From Byssothecium circinans (taxonomy: Eukaryota; Ascomycota; Dothideomycetes; Pleosporales; Massarinaceae): a stretch of DNA of 64,000 nt. The stretch is taken from positions 110,237 through 174,236 of the forward strand of contig ML977019.1 of assembly GCA_010015675.1 (NCBI GenBank), read 5' to 3'. Below the pieces are notes generated by a model. It did not search any database and had not been told where the DNA came from. It saw only the letters and a list, made by a program, of their open reading frames with translations. This document shows, piece by piece, positions 1-12,274 of the stretch. The translations under genes and the position numbers were made by a program. Within the stretch, counting starts at the first letter, position 1; each line of letters starts with the position of its first letter.

Positions 1-283
1 GGTGGATCACTTCCGCCGCTGTGTAGGTAGTAGCGATCACAATTACGTTTTAAGGCTGGGAGACGCTTTTGTTTGTATAAGTAATGTAGTCGATGTGGTT
101 CTTTGCGACATCTGGAAGATGACGACTCATTTGTATGTGGATCGTGATGATGTCAGCTCTTGGCGCTCCGCCCGGTAGCCTGTTCGTTCCAGACCTCTCT
201 CACCCTTCTCGGTCGTTCGGTCACTCGTCGTATCAGCTGCGTCCAACAACAATCATAAAAAGGGAGTTACACACTCTGTCAAG

Positions 284-1801
284 ATGCCGCGTATGTCGAA
301 ACGCAAGGCGATGAGTGTGCCAGATTCCTCCAGCGGTCCTCATAAGAAACGTCGCGCCCCCACCAAGCGTACCAACCCATCAACTGCCAGCCGACTTTGT
401 GCGCTGCCGGAAGAGCTTTTGCTAGAGATACTGGACTTATTCCTCGACCCTCTTTACGATGAGACAGATGTGAAAGCGCTGTATAGCCTCTGCTTGACCA
501 ACCGCCAGTTCTATCGCCTGGCGAAGAACTACCTCTACAATGTCGTCGACAACCGCCTCGGCGACGGCCGCAAACTGCTCCGTACTCTCATTGAGGAACC
601 TCATATGGGAGCAAAAATCCGGAATCTAGCTTTCCTTGACGAACACTATGACGCTCTTCCTAAGGAGGAGAACAACCGCCACATGCTCACCCACATCGAA
701 CGAAGGGAGCTCTGCAAAAAAGTGCAGGAGCTTGGTATCACCAATCCACGCCACTACTCCCGTGTTTTCCAAGGCCCGCAACCCAAGGATCATCTCGCCG
801 CATTACTTCTGCTCACCCCCAATGTCCAATGCCTGGATATTTGTGACCAAAACATGTGCTGTCATCCACGAGGTTACCCCGTGGATCCTGCCTGGATGAG
901 GATTCTGGCCGAAGTAGGCTTCCATGAATCCCTGCCTCTTGCCAATCATTTTCGAAATCTTCATACTATACGGATATCCATGGGCCCCATCAAGTTCAAC
1001 TCGATTGCACCGGTGCTCGGAATTCTCTCTCTCCGCACGCTCATGCTGGAAGACGTGTACCAGGGCGGCGAGACCATGCAGTGGCTGTGGGAACTCGGCA
1101 TCAGCCCGCGCTCATCGCTACTCGAGAACCTATATCTAGAGAGTAGCTATGTCGACTCTAGAGCCGTCGCACAGCTTCTACACTCCATCCACAGTCTCCG
1201 CCTCTTCGTTTTCGAATTCGACAACACAGTACGCAGCGGCTTGTACAGAATATACGAGAACTCACCACCAAAACTGTCATATCCATTGCTCACGGCCGCT
1301 ATTCTGGAACAGAAGGATTCACTTGAGCAACTGAGCATCGAAAACAGCGCGGATCCCGACCTCGAGGAGATCTTCTCTGTTGAATACGGCACTCTCGGCT
1401 CCCTGCACGAAATGCATAAGCTCCGCTTTCTGGATGTCGGACTGGACTGCTACACCAGCACCGAAGTGTCCTTTAACGACTTCGACGAGGCGGAAGAGCG
1501 TCTCCAGCGCGTCAATCTTGCGGACAAGCTACCTGCCAATATCAGTCAACTGGATCTCAACATCGAGGAAGAAGAAGACGACGATTACGAGGAGTACTGG
1601 GGCGATTGTCTCGAGGACCTGGCGAATGCGTGCGAGACGAGGTTGTCTGCGTTGAAGGAGGTCAAGGTTTCTAGGAAGAGGTTTGGGCCTATTTGTACGG
1701 CGAGCGGGATCCATGATATCAAGGAGATTTTTAGGGATAATGGGGTTCATTTGGTTTTTGAGCAGCGGGATCCGGCACCTCCGAGTACGTGGGCTACCTA
1801 G
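284..1801 (+). CDS. F-box domain protein, hypothetical
   Basis: Single-exon gene, 505 aa. The N-terminus (about residues 1-35) is basic and serine/proline rich, like a nuclear signal. An F-box-like segment follows at about residues 40-75, with the motif LCALPEELLLEILDLFL and then an SLCLTNRQFYRLA stretch. The remainder (about 110-480) is leucine-rich repeat-like sequence with an acidic run EEEEDDDYEEY near residue 425. F-box proteins are usually substrate adaptors of SCF ubiquitin ligases, so a role in protein turnover is inferred from the domain only; the substrate is unknown. Such proteins are numerous and poorly conserved in filamentous ascomycetes. The first ATG is used; a second Met three codons later is equally possible. 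Confidence 0.75.
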   Translation: MPRMSKRKAMSVPDSSSGPHKKRRAPTKRTNPSTASRLCALPEELLLEILDLFLDPLYDETDVKALYSLCLTNRQFYRLAKNYLYNVVDNRLGDGRKLLRTLIEEPHMGAKIRNLAFLDEHYDALPKEENNRHMLTHIERRELCKKVQELGITNPRHYSRVFQGPQPKDHLAALLLLTPNVQCLDICDQNMCCHPRGYPVDPAWMRILAEVGFHESLPLANHFRNLHTIRISMGPIKFNSIAPVLGILSLRTLMLEDVYQGGETMQWLWELGISPRSSLLENLYLESSYVDSRAVAQLLHSIHSLRLFVFEFDNTVRSGLYRIYENSPPKLSYPLLTAAILEQKDSLEQLSIENSADPDLEEIFSVEYGTLGSLHEMHKLRFLDVGLDCYTSTEVSFNDFDEAEERLQRVNLADKLPANISQLDLNIEEEEDDDYEEYWGDCLEDLANACETRLSALKEVKVSRKRFGPICTASGIHDIKEIFRDNGVHLVFEQRDPAPPSTWAT

Positions 1802-2751
1802 ATATTATTAGGTGTCGAGGTGTATTTGGGGGTGGAAACTTGATTGGGGTGTCTCGCGAGATGGATGGTGTTCTCTCGCATTTAATGTATTGCTAGATTC
1901 ATCACGTTTTGAGTGGAATCCCCCATGCAACTTTCTTCTATCTTGCAAATGCGTGCTCGGCTTCTCCCCGATGGCTGATCCTGAATGTCCCTCGTCACTC
2001 CTCTCCATTCTCGCTCCCCCGCCAGCTCCCACCATCCCGCCTTTGTACTCCTATCTACTACTGTTCAACAACACACCAGATACCCAACACAGGCTCATCC
2101 TCGGACCATGCCCCGAAGATTTGACTCTCTCAGAAGCTTGAAGTCGGCAAGAAGAATCCATGCCCAAAGTAGAAACCAGTGCCTACAACTTCCCAATCCG
2201 TCGCGTCACCCCTCAGAGAGAGACGAGAAATCGACAAACCACGCCGAGCATCCGTCTCGAAAGCTCATCGGGCATTCGCTCCAGTTCCAGACTTTGCAAA
2301 GGATTGAGAGGTTTTCGGATTTACCTGAAGGGTCAGTCAGTCAGCTGCGAACCGCTGCCCCACTGCAAACAGATGATCTAGAGTACAGTACTGTAATGCT
2401 ACCCCTCATCGAGCCGAGAATAATGACCCCGCCTCCATCACTAACAATAGCTCCAAGGGTAGCTCTAGCTCTAGCTCCAGCTCCCCCACGGCACAGGCAC
2501 GGGTACATAGAGTGCGGATGTGGACCTCTGCCGACCCACTATGCATATGGATGCTTCCTCCTCGTTTTCTTAATTCCAGCTCTCTGCCCCGTTGCGGTTC
2601 CTGATTCCAACCTGCTCTCGTCCTTCACGCACCGCATCCACTGCCCGGTCCAGCCTCTTGGGCTTAAACAGTGGAAGAAAGCGGGATCCCAGCAAGCGCG
2701 CTGCTCAATAATAGCGATTGATATAACCCATATCCCCCTCATAGCTGCAAA
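1802..2751. other. Intergenic stretch, no gene seen
   Basis: About 950 bases between the F-box gene and the kinase. Long open frames here have no recognisable protein character. A short hexamer-like repeat (AGCTCT/AGCTCC units) lies near 2457-2490. The right part presumably holds the kinase promoter. Confidence 0.5.
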
Positions 2752-4862
2752 ATGTCATGTATGTCCCACAGTTCAGTTCAGTTCCACTTCACTTCACTTC
2801 ACTTCACACAACCCCCCTTCCCCCATGTCTCCTCCCATTCTCCAGCCCATTCCCTCACCCCCCTCGCCCAAGAGCCACATAGACTAACCTACCCCCCCTC
2901 CTGTTGAACAGCAAAACACTTCATCAACAACCCCACCCACCTCCTAACCACCTCCCTCCAATCGCTCCCCCACCAAAACCCCTCGCTAACCCTCGACCTC
3001 CCCAACAAAACCCTCTACCAAACCCACCCGCTGCCCTCCACCGTCTCGCTCCTCAGCGGCGGCGGCTCCGGCCACGAACCCTCCTTCACCTCCTTCGTCG
3101 GCGCCGGCCTCCTGACCGCCAGCGTCGCAGGCACCATCTTCGCGTCGCCCAGCGCGGAGCAGATACGCAGGTGCATCTCGCACCGCATCCCGCAGGGCAA
3201 TGGCGTCTTGGTGGTTGTGATGAATTATACAGGCGACGTGCTGAATTTCGGCATGGGGGTTGAGAAGGCGAGGGCGAGGGGCGTCGAGGTGGATATGGTG
3301 GTTGTGGGGGATGATGTTGGGGTTGGGAGGGAGAGGGGCGGGAAGGTGGGGAGGAGGGGGATCGCGGGGACGTGTTTGGTGTTGAAGATTGCGGGGGCGT
3401 TGGCGGCGAAGGGGTGAGTCTTACTTTACTTTACTTTGCTTTACTACGCTGTAGTTTGGGAGATGGAATTAGGGACGGACGCGGCTAACGTGTGGAATTC
3501 AATTGTTAGGGCGAGTTTGAAAGACGTTTCGCGCATCGCGCAACTGACGGCGGGGAATATCGTGTCCATCGGTTCCTCGCTTTCGCACGTCCATGTCCCT
3601 GGCCGCAGTATCGTGGAGACTAGCGGGGACGAGCTCAAGGACTCGGAGGTCGAGATTGGGATGGGGATTCATAATGAAGATGGCTCGGAGCGCAGGACTA
3701 CTGATCTACCGGGTCTGGTTAGGACGATGCTGTCGCACTGTCTGAACCAGTCGGACAAGGACCGCAGTTTTCTTAACGTGTCGGAGAAAGATGAGGTGGT
3801 GCTGCTGGTCAACAATCTGGGCGGTGTCAGCGTGCTGGAATTGGGCGGTATCACTAATGAGGTGATTGAGCAACTCGCGAACGATTATAAGATTAAACCA
3901 GTGCGGATACTGGCGGGCACTTTTATGACTAGCTTGAATGGGCTCGGTTTCAGCATCAGTTTGTTGAAGGTGACGGATACTGGACTTGGTGCTGGATCGT
4001 CGATGATCGAGCTGCTTGATGCGCCTTCGGAAGCAACTGGATGGTCTGCTGCGATCAAGACGGAAACGTGGGCGAAGCGCGGAGAGTCTTTGGAGCCTCA
4101 AAAGTCGAATGATGAAGAAGTGTGGACGAGTAATTTGAGAAGTAAGTCTCCATCCCATCGGACATCAACTGCGAATGCTAATATTGCGTTAGTCGATCCT
4201 GCATTGACCCAGCCAGCTTTGACCACGGCACTTAACAGACTGATCGCAGCGGAATCAGATATCACTAGATACGACACTGTAGTGGGCGACGGTGACTGTG
4301 GTATTGGGCTCAAGCGAGGTGCCGAAGGTGCGTGGAACGGCAGTCCTTAGGTGATTTGTGCTAATGATGAATAGCGATCCTTGAAACTCTCGGAAAGGCG
4401 GCAAAGACCGATGACGCCCTCACATTTGTACAGCAGATAACACAGGTCGTCGAATTGGCTATGGATGGTACTTCGGGCGCAATCTACGCCATCTTCTTAA
4501 ATGCGCTCGCCCACGGTCTGACCCAGAATGCGCCATCATCACCACAGCCGACCACAGTTGAAATATGGGCTAAAGCCTTGCAATCGGCTGTTCAAACGCT
4601 GGGCAGGTACACGCCCGCGAAGCCCGGAGATCGCACATTGATGGACGCCCTGTACCCCTTCGTGGAAACACTGTCAAAGACAGGCGACATCGGCGCAGCA
4701 GCCACAGCGGCAGAAGAGGGCGCGCAGAGCACACAAGGTATGAAGGCCAGCTTGGGACGGACGGTATACGTTGGCGGTGAAGGATTCAAGGGCGTCCCAG
4801 ACCCCGGCGCGCATGGTCTAGCGGTGCTACTGCAGGGCCTCAGTGAGGGATTGAAGAAGTGA
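2752..4862 (+). CDS. Dihydroxyacetone (glycerone) kinase
   Basis: Five exons: 2752-2758, 2912-3413, 3510-4141, 4193-4327, 4375-4862; 587 aa. The first exon is only seven bases (ATG TCA T) and joins to give MSSKHFINNPTHL, the expected DAK start, which fixes the intron. The DhaK domain shows SGGGSGHEPSF (around residue 50) and GTIFASPS; the C-terminal DhaL domain shows VVGDGDCGIGLKRG and ends GVPDPGAHGLAVLLQGL. The enzyme phosphorylates dihydroxyacetone with ATP in the cytosol, detoxifying it and feeding it into glycolysis. Length matches fungal DAK1/DAK2. Introns 1 and 2 hold simple pentamer repeats (TTCAC and TTTAC). All splice phases agree, so the family call is firm. Confidence 0.93.
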
Positions 4863-5047
4863 AGATATCGTTGTACTGTTCATTCCTGTTCCGCGACTGT
4901 CATGCAAATTTTAGGCCTTGAAACTCCGCTGCCGTAGTTCAGTTACTTAATTCTCATCCACTGCACACGATGAAGGTTTCCATACCGGCTGTTCAGCGAC
5001 CCAACTGGTATCTATCTTAATTTCCCACACTCAAAACCCAACCCTCC

Positions 5048-5447
5048 TTAACTGAGCAGGACGAGAATGACGGAGTCGCCCCGCAGAAACATCTTGCTGA
5101 TGAACCGGTCCTTGTTGACCTTGCGACCAGGTTGCCCATTTGCGAGGCGCGGCGTCTCGGTCCACATCTCTTTCGCGTTCTCCAACACCATGTTGCAGTG
5201 GCGGTCAAATGCTTTAACGCGGGCGAGGAGCTTGCGGTTGTTTCGGCACGAGATCAAGACTTGGGTGCGTGTGCGGACGGCGGTCTGGAGAATGGAGAGC
5301 GGGCCGGTGGTGAGCTCGTGCTCCTCGACTTGTGCGACCTCATACTCACTAAGAGAGTTAGCAGCCAGGCAGAATTCGGGGAGGAGATCCGTACGTCAAC
5401 TCGTTTCGCGGCTTCGCGAGAAGCTCCTGCATCTTTGCGTCGACCAT
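5048..5447 (-). CDS. SMD2: Small nuclear ribonucleoprotein Sm D2
   Basis: Two exons read leftward, 5447-5395 and 5348-5048, with a 46-base intron; 117 aa. The protein runs [21 protein letters not shown] and then through the Sm fold, with motifs [21 protein letters not shown] (Sm1) and [13 protein letters not shown] (Sm2) at the C-terminus. Sm D2 is one of seven core proteins of the spliceosomal snRNP ring and acts in the nucleus. Length equals that of yeast and human Sm D2. The insert between Sm1 and Sm2 reads [19 protein letters not shown], slightly changed from the usual GKKGRPVNKDRF but not broken. It is transcribed away from the Ams2-like gene. Confidence 0.96.
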
Positions 5448-6153
5448 GGCGGAGGGAGGAGGATGTGCTCTTGGTTACAGTGAGGGTCGTAATAGCTGGA
5501 GTATATCAACCGCTGCTGGAGGTGAGCAAATTGTGGGGTGCAAATTTGGGCTCGACGTACCGAAGGGGGCTAATGGCCGGCAGAGGAGAGGCACAGACCA
5601 GAGTAGCTTGAGTAGAACACTAGGGCAATAACTGCAGATGGATGGGAAGACGTCGGCCGGTGGTGGAGGTCGAGGTCGAGCAAAAGGTGATGATGTGAGG
5701 TGTGAGGGCCGGTGCCTGGTTGCGCACGGGCTTTCTTTCTCGGTTAATATGTTGATATGATTGGCTATAGCAGTCGGAATGCTCTAAAACAGTGGGTCGC
5801 CGCGAAACACCATCGTTCACGGAAGCTCTGACCTTTGACCTCACATCTCGCGCTGAGGCGCTCCCACGACGCGTTTTCCTCGTTCTTCCGCCGACCGTTT
5901 GCTCGTCGGAGGTGCCAATACCGTCCAACGCATCAACAGGCCGCCATATCTATTTCAATTGCTCGCGTCCGTCCCCGCTACTCTGCGTGCTCCAACGCGT
6001 CAATTCGCGATGATCCGACGCCAGCCACCGATCGCGATACAGCAACAATAACCACACCCCTACCCTACATATTCCTGCTCTCCCCACCCGGCCGTCGCCG
6101 TCCTTTCTCCACACCACACCCTCACTTGCCGTCAACCAACGCCGTCAACGGCC
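5448..6153. promoter_or_regulatory. Divergent promoter region between SMD2 and the Ams2-like gene
   Basis: About 700 bases shared by two genes transcribed in opposite directions. The right half is pyrimidine and CA rich, as is common in front of fungal genes. I saw no convincing TATA box or RNA gene; the small open frames look like chance. Confidence 0.5.
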
Positions 6154-9100
6154 ATGGCTACGCCGTCGAACAGCACCGGTACCGACGTTGCTGTCCAGCA
6201 AGCCGCCGCGACTTCTCCCGCCGACAACAATGGGGAGGCCATGAAAGACATACCACGACGGCTCATGAGAGGCAAGCGCTATTCTGTGCCTCCTAATGAC
6301 CATTTCTAACCTCTGTCCACAGTCAAGGTGCTCTACACGTTCGACGACCAGAACAAATCCAACTGCCTCGCCCGCCTGCCCCATGCCCTGAGCATCCCAG
6401 CCGTTTCCCTGGACGAGACGACGCAGGTGGGAGTCATCGAGCTCAAGACATGCATCCAGGCAGTCGTCGCTGCTAGCCCCGAACTGGTCGCCAAACTTGG
6501 CCATGACTACACCGTTTACGCCTACGATTACTCCGAATATGAGACACCGCTCGTTGGCCAAGGCATGCTTTCATGGGTCCTTGCCTCGGCTTCCGCCACG
6601 CCCAACGCCCCCGCCGACCAGTCAGAGACAATGGTCACTGGCCGTGTGTGCAAGAATATCCTCGGCCTTTTTTCCAACGGCATCAAAGAGACGCTGGAAG
6701 TCAAACTCAAGCTGGTCCCTGTCCCGACATGCATGCAGAGCGAATACGTGGAAAACTTGGAACGTTATCATAATCTGAGCAAGATCATGCCTGAGGAGCT
6801 GCGGACGGACTACTCAGCTTGGGCCGACTTCCTAAATGCCAACCCTGCTATTCGCCAGCTAGCACAACCTGACCCAGTCCAGCAGTCACAGGCTAGTGAC
6901 AGGCAGCAGTCGGGCGGGGTAGAGTCATTTCATGACATGCTTACCCGCCAGAGCCCATCGGCAGATGCAGCGAGCTTTGACTCATTCCAAGATCGTCGCA
7001 TGTCTTACGGTACTTACGGCACACGTCCGTCTAGCCCTGCCCCGAGCACCGCTTCGTTCCACCAGCATCACTATGGCCCGAACCCATCCCGGCCTGCATC
7101 TCAAGCATCATTCCGTAGCAGCTTTGATCAAGAAGAGCAAGAAGAGGGTCCACAGAAGAAACGCGCTCGCATCACAAAAGCTAAGAGGCCGAAGAAGGCT
7201 GCCGTCTTGGGAGTTAATCATGATTCACTTCGGGTCACCGCCAGCTCTGCAGCATCCGTCCGAAATCATCGCCCCCTCAATACAAACGCTGCCCCTGCCG
7301 TGTCGATTGAACAAGTGCCTCGAGCACCTACTCCCCGCCCTGGCCTGCCGGGAATGCCCTTTGGTCGTGGTCCTCTGCGGGCTCCAGCACCCAGCCTACT
7401 TAGGCATGGGTCGATAGACAGTGGGCGCTCATATACGTCACCGTATGAAGTAGGAGTTTTTTCTGATAATGCCTTGGAATCCGCCGACGAAGGAAGGGGG
7501 CGCAGCCCAGCGGAAACACCCTCGCACATGCCCTCGTCGCCACCTGTTGCGCGTCAACGTACAATATCACCTGCTCGTTCAAGCCCCGAACTTCCGTCCC
7601 TGCCTCCGAACGATTCTGGATTTGTCAGTGACCTACCTGGTGGTCGTGACGGGGAAGAAACTGATAGGGAGAAGCTGTGGAATGGGAGTGAAGCAGGCGA
7701 GCCAATGCAGCGGCGAAGATTCGACAACACAAGTCTGGGGCCAATTGAACGGATGCCAACTGGAGGACACGGGGCATCTCAGGAACCTACTAGCCCTGAT
7801 GAAATCGACTTCATGAGCTCATTCCAGGAGCAAATGACGTCGGCAATTGTTGGATTTCCTGAACAGGGAGGACAACAACAAAATGGCACATCGCAGAGTT
7901 CTACAAATACAATACGTACTCATGGGCCACCATTAGACCCACGACTAAGCCTGCCCCCACAGTCCCAGATGCACGATTTTGCGCCGGACGCGAACCTCGC
8001 TTCTCAAGCAACAGCGCAACATTACGCTGTGGCAACATTTGGTTCGGAGAGACCTGTTGACTCACATCCTCAGCCCTCACATGGGACCACAAGGACAAGC
8101 GGGTTGACACGGTCACACACATGGTCAGGAGGCGAACCAATGTCGGACGGTGCCGTTTCCACCTACGATGGATCTAGTCGACAACCTCGAAAGAGCACAA
8201 CAGCGAAGCGTCAGGACTGTATCCGTGGCAAACTTCAAGAGGCCCTTGAGAAAGGGGAGATGCCGAATTATTGCAACAATTGCGGAGAAATCGATACTCC
8301 AACGTGGAGGAGGGCTTTCATGCGAATCGAGAACGGAGTCCCCGAAAACATCGAGCTGTCGTCCGCAGGCACTGGTATCGCCGCATATGAGGTGCTAGAG
8401 CCCGAACCGGATGGTGACCAGACTCCCCGGTATCGCATTTTCAAGCTTTCATTGACCGCAATGGAATGGGAAGTTCTCAAGGAGTCCGAGGAAAATAAAC
8501 AGCAACCCGATCCGAGAGCATTCAAACAGCTCAATCTCTGTAATTCCTGCGGACTGTGGCTAAACAAGAAGAACGCTATGCGGCCTCATCGTGTCTGGGC
8601 GAAGAGCAGAGTGGACAAGGAAAGGAGCAAGCGGAAACGGGATGAGAAGCGCAAAAATCACAGCAAAAAGCCGAGGCTCGAAAATGATCAGACTACGTCT
8701 GATGCGGTTGTACCGGATTCTGAGGCGGACATACCTGGAGCTCGAGATGGATCGGAGGCGCCACCTTCTGGAGACCGTACTGTCGATGCAGGGAGCCAGC
8801 CACTGCAGCACATCTACTCGGCGAGCGTAAATTCAGGTCCGAATACTCAATGGGACAGCAATACTGCGCAGGCTGCGTTGCAACGAGCCATTCAGTCGAG
8901 CCCAGTCGGCCTCAGAGGCAGCAAGCACTCACCCATTGATGTTGAATCGGACCTGACGCCCAAGCCCACACGAAGATTGCTCTTTCCTTCCCCACGCCAA
9001 CTTGGTGAAATTAAATCATTGGCTGACAAAAACTCCTCTCACCCTCACCCTGCGCCGACATCTGTCCCTCGGACTGGAGAGCTCAATGCAGAGGACGTGG

Positions 9101-10143
9101 ATAAGGAGAACTGCCCACCAGCAACACGAGAAGGTGATGGTGAGCTTGCGCATCTTTTCGAAGATCAGGTATCGTCCAAAACCACTCCTACCAAGGGACG
9201 GCCTCTGGAAGACTTTCTGAAGACACCAACGCCTAGTTCTGGACGCATTCCGTTGACACCACAACGCAGTGCTGATGACGCTGTGTTCATTACGCCATCA
9301 CGCATGCTACGCACACCGAGGACCGAGGGCAGAGCCGCGACTATAGCGCCTGAGACCCCCTTCACCCGCCAGCTCAATGCCCTTCTCTCAGACCAGAACA
9401 TGGACTTCTCAAACTTTCCGATGTTCAACACACCTGGCCGTAACAATGGCGCGAACTTCACCGACTTCCTCGGCGGAGACATCTCGAGCGACTTTCCGAT
9501 GTCTAGTTCGCCACCGTTACCGCTCGGATTTTCCGTTTTCGAGGATCCAAACACAAGCACCGTGGGGCTTTGGAGTGGAGCGAGCATCTTCGATGGTAGT
9601 GACGCGATCATGCCCGAAGCTCCTGCGGGCGACAGCGCGAATGGTGCGTAATCCACAGTGCTGCTCGGGGCCTTTTGGTTTCTTCAGTCCAAGAGGACGC
9701 GTACTAACACTTCCTCTTTAGGCCACCAGCGAACTCCACAAGTGGATATGAGTATGCTTAGAATGCACGGGACCAATGCCGACCTGGACGTGTTGATAGC
9801 GCAGGTTGCGGAAGAGTCACCTGACATACCAACACCTCGGTCGGGAACTACCTACACAACGGTTATGCCTGCAGACGTGCCGACGCCCTCGGACGACAGT
9901 TCATCACCTCGCTATGTTCCCACGCCTGACAACGGCCCTACCCCTGGGGACCATTTCAGCTTGCATACTGTGGAAAGTGTGTCCGAACCTCTCGCACCCG
10001 ACGGTACTGCTATCGAGAAGGTTAGCACACCAGTGGAAAACGCGACGCCAGGCCTCGGCGATCAAAACAAAAGCGACGACAAGACAGAGCACAACAAACC
10101 AACAGGATGCCAGGAACAGCGCTCGGAATCACAGACGGGTTAG
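6154..10143 (+). CDS. Ams2/Spt21-like GATA-type regulator (histone gene expression)
   Basis: Three exons: 6154-6271, 6323-9643, 9722-10143; 1286 aa. The first intron has a GC donor (GAG|GCAAGC) and an AG acceptor; it is needed to join MATPSNST... to the conserved block VKVLYTFDDQNKSNCLAR, the hallmark of the Ams2/SPT21 N-terminal domain (about residues 40-150). The middle is long, low-complexity and probably disordered, with a basic patch near residue 320 (KKRARITKAKRPKK). A GATA-type zinc finger lies at about residues 690-800, with CNNC and CNSC pairs held apart by 85 residues. The tail carries repeated TP and SP motifs, likely CDK sites. In fission yeast, Ams2 drives S-phase histone transcription and centromere function; Spt21 does similar work in budding yeast. 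The orthology is strong; the exact role here is inferred. Confidence 0.9.
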
Positions 10144-12274
10144 TCTGATGCGTGCCGTACTGGAAAAGACCAGCGTGGTGGCTGCAACTACTAATGCCAA
10201 AGGCCAAGGCACTGGTAGAACAAGCGAGAAGCAGACAGCGCTTGAAGGTGACTTGATGGGGAAGGTTGAAGATTGTAGGCAGGCACATCAACAGCGACCG
10301 TCCTTACTACACCTCTATACCCCCTCAATATTTGATGTATTTCGCGCAACCATGTCCCGATTACGAATGAGGTGGCATTTTACGGCGTTATTTTTCCTTT
10401 GGTTACACCTGAGAGTGTCCGTCTTTGAACGGCACGACATGTGCATGGCGTGGGGCCTGTTTGAGCGAATGGGTATGACATGGATAACACAAGGGAACGA
10501 ACACGAGCATGGAACGAATTGTACTGTATACTATAGGGGGGATGTCGGATTCAAAGGGTTCTGCTAGCATAGCGTGCGTGTATGGTTTATTAGGCGGGCA
10601 TATTCAGCGTCTGTGGTGAGATGGAGATGGTTCAGTACAGTCATGTGTCAGGCAGAATATGAGTACGCTTTCCAAAAGTTTGGGAAGCTGGAAGGTTTCC
10701 TGGAACTTCTCAACGCTGGACGCAGATCTAGTGAATGAAATCCTTTGGAACATGATTGTGCTGTTGTGTAGATGTGAAAATGTGAAGGCTTGGGCTACTA
10801 TTGGACTGGTACATGTGCTGTTTTCTTGAGAACCAACGAAGGCGTGACAGGCGGGCATCTTTGGATCTCCCACTCCCTATCCCTTCAGCAATGTCCTTTT
10901 TCTAAGTTATTCAGACGAGAAACAATGGATTGGTTTCAAAGACGTGCAACTAAGATGGATAGAAGTAGGACTTGAAGACACATCGCCTACAACGCGGAAC
11001 GATAGTTGATTAATGGAAAGAGAGAGAGAGAGTAAGACGAAAAGACGTACAGTACAGTCCATAACTGAAATAAGCAGGTAACAAAACACACACACATTTA
11101 CGAAGCACAAAGCACAAAGCAACACCCCCATCTACCTACCAATCAACTAATCGTGTTAGTATATGTAGTACCTATCACATTAAATTCTCACCGTTCGATT
11201 CAGAGAGTAATAGTCTAATGAGCTATTATCAATGACTTAATTTCGAATCCTACAGTCAGAAACGGACCCCAAAGCGCCCTCCTATAAGACAACCCTCTAA
11301 CGTTGACGTTGAGGTTTTTCCAGCCCTCGAAATTCACAACGTTCCAGATTGATCCTCCCCCTCCTACCCCCGTGTTTTCGGCCATTTATTTTTATTTTGC
11401 ACCGTCTTCTAACCTTCTGAACTCCTTCCAAAGAGAAGTCTTTCATTCAAGACTTCACTTCACCTACCTTCCCATTCCCCCCTCCCTATCCATCTAACCT
11501 CCACGGATTGGAGATTCGATTTAATTTCCTCGCCCTTGCCCTTGCCCTTCGTCATAAAACTCCATGTTCAAAACGTCGAATTGCCTGTCCGTAACGCACT
11601 CGTCACACTTCCCATGCACTGCATTGGTCCGTTCCTTCTAAGTAGGACTGCCTGCTACATATGTAATAAACCATATCCCGGAACTTAGTTTAACTACCTA
11701 TACTCTTCTTGGAACTTGTCTTTGTCCTCGTCTTCAGCATTAGCATTAACATTAGCATTGCGTTTCCGGGGTCTCATTCTCATTCACTTTCTTCGTGAGG
11801 GATTTATTGTCGGTCGTTCAAATTACCCCTTTTTTTTGTTTTTGTTGTTGGCAGATTCGAAATCACTGGGGTTAAGAAGGGGTCTACAGTAGACGCGGAG
11901 AAGATAGCCGCGGAGATATTCGACAGCTGCGTTCACAGCGGCCGATGGGCGTAGTACGTACGCAGGCTGATGAACCTTGAGGGGAGGTGTGAAGATATGC
12001 TGACGACAGCGTGTAGGTACCGACAACCAACAACCGACAATGCTAGTGTGATAAGTTAATGGATGGTAAAAGGGCACGGCTGCATGAGAGAATGGTCGAG
12101 AGAGAAAAGACAAATCCATTGCATCTCCCCATTTACAGATGAGGAAGCCATAGACCACTGCCAGAATCAATGGATATACCCTGCCAGACGCCGTCGCTAT
12201 GCACATCATTCCGTCTATCATACACCACCTTCTTTCTTTTCTTCTGTCTCCAGCCATGTTTTTCCTCGGAGTGA
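10144..12274. other. 2.1 kb gene-free region between convergent genes
   Basis: This lies between the 3' ends of the Ams2-like gene and the minus-strand coiled-coil gene. No open frame shows a domain or good coding character. It holds a GA repeat near 11020-11035, a pyrimidine-rich tract at about 11330-11510, a CCCTTG repeat near 11540, and an (A/G)CATTA repeat near 11735-11760. Long untranslated regions or an uncharacterised noncoding transcript could explain it. Confidence 0.45.

Noticed and set aside
1985..2887. 300-codon open frame before the dihydroxyacetone kinase
   Set aside because: Low-complexity Pro/Ser/His composition, overlaps the real kinase start and intron 1, and no domain is visible.
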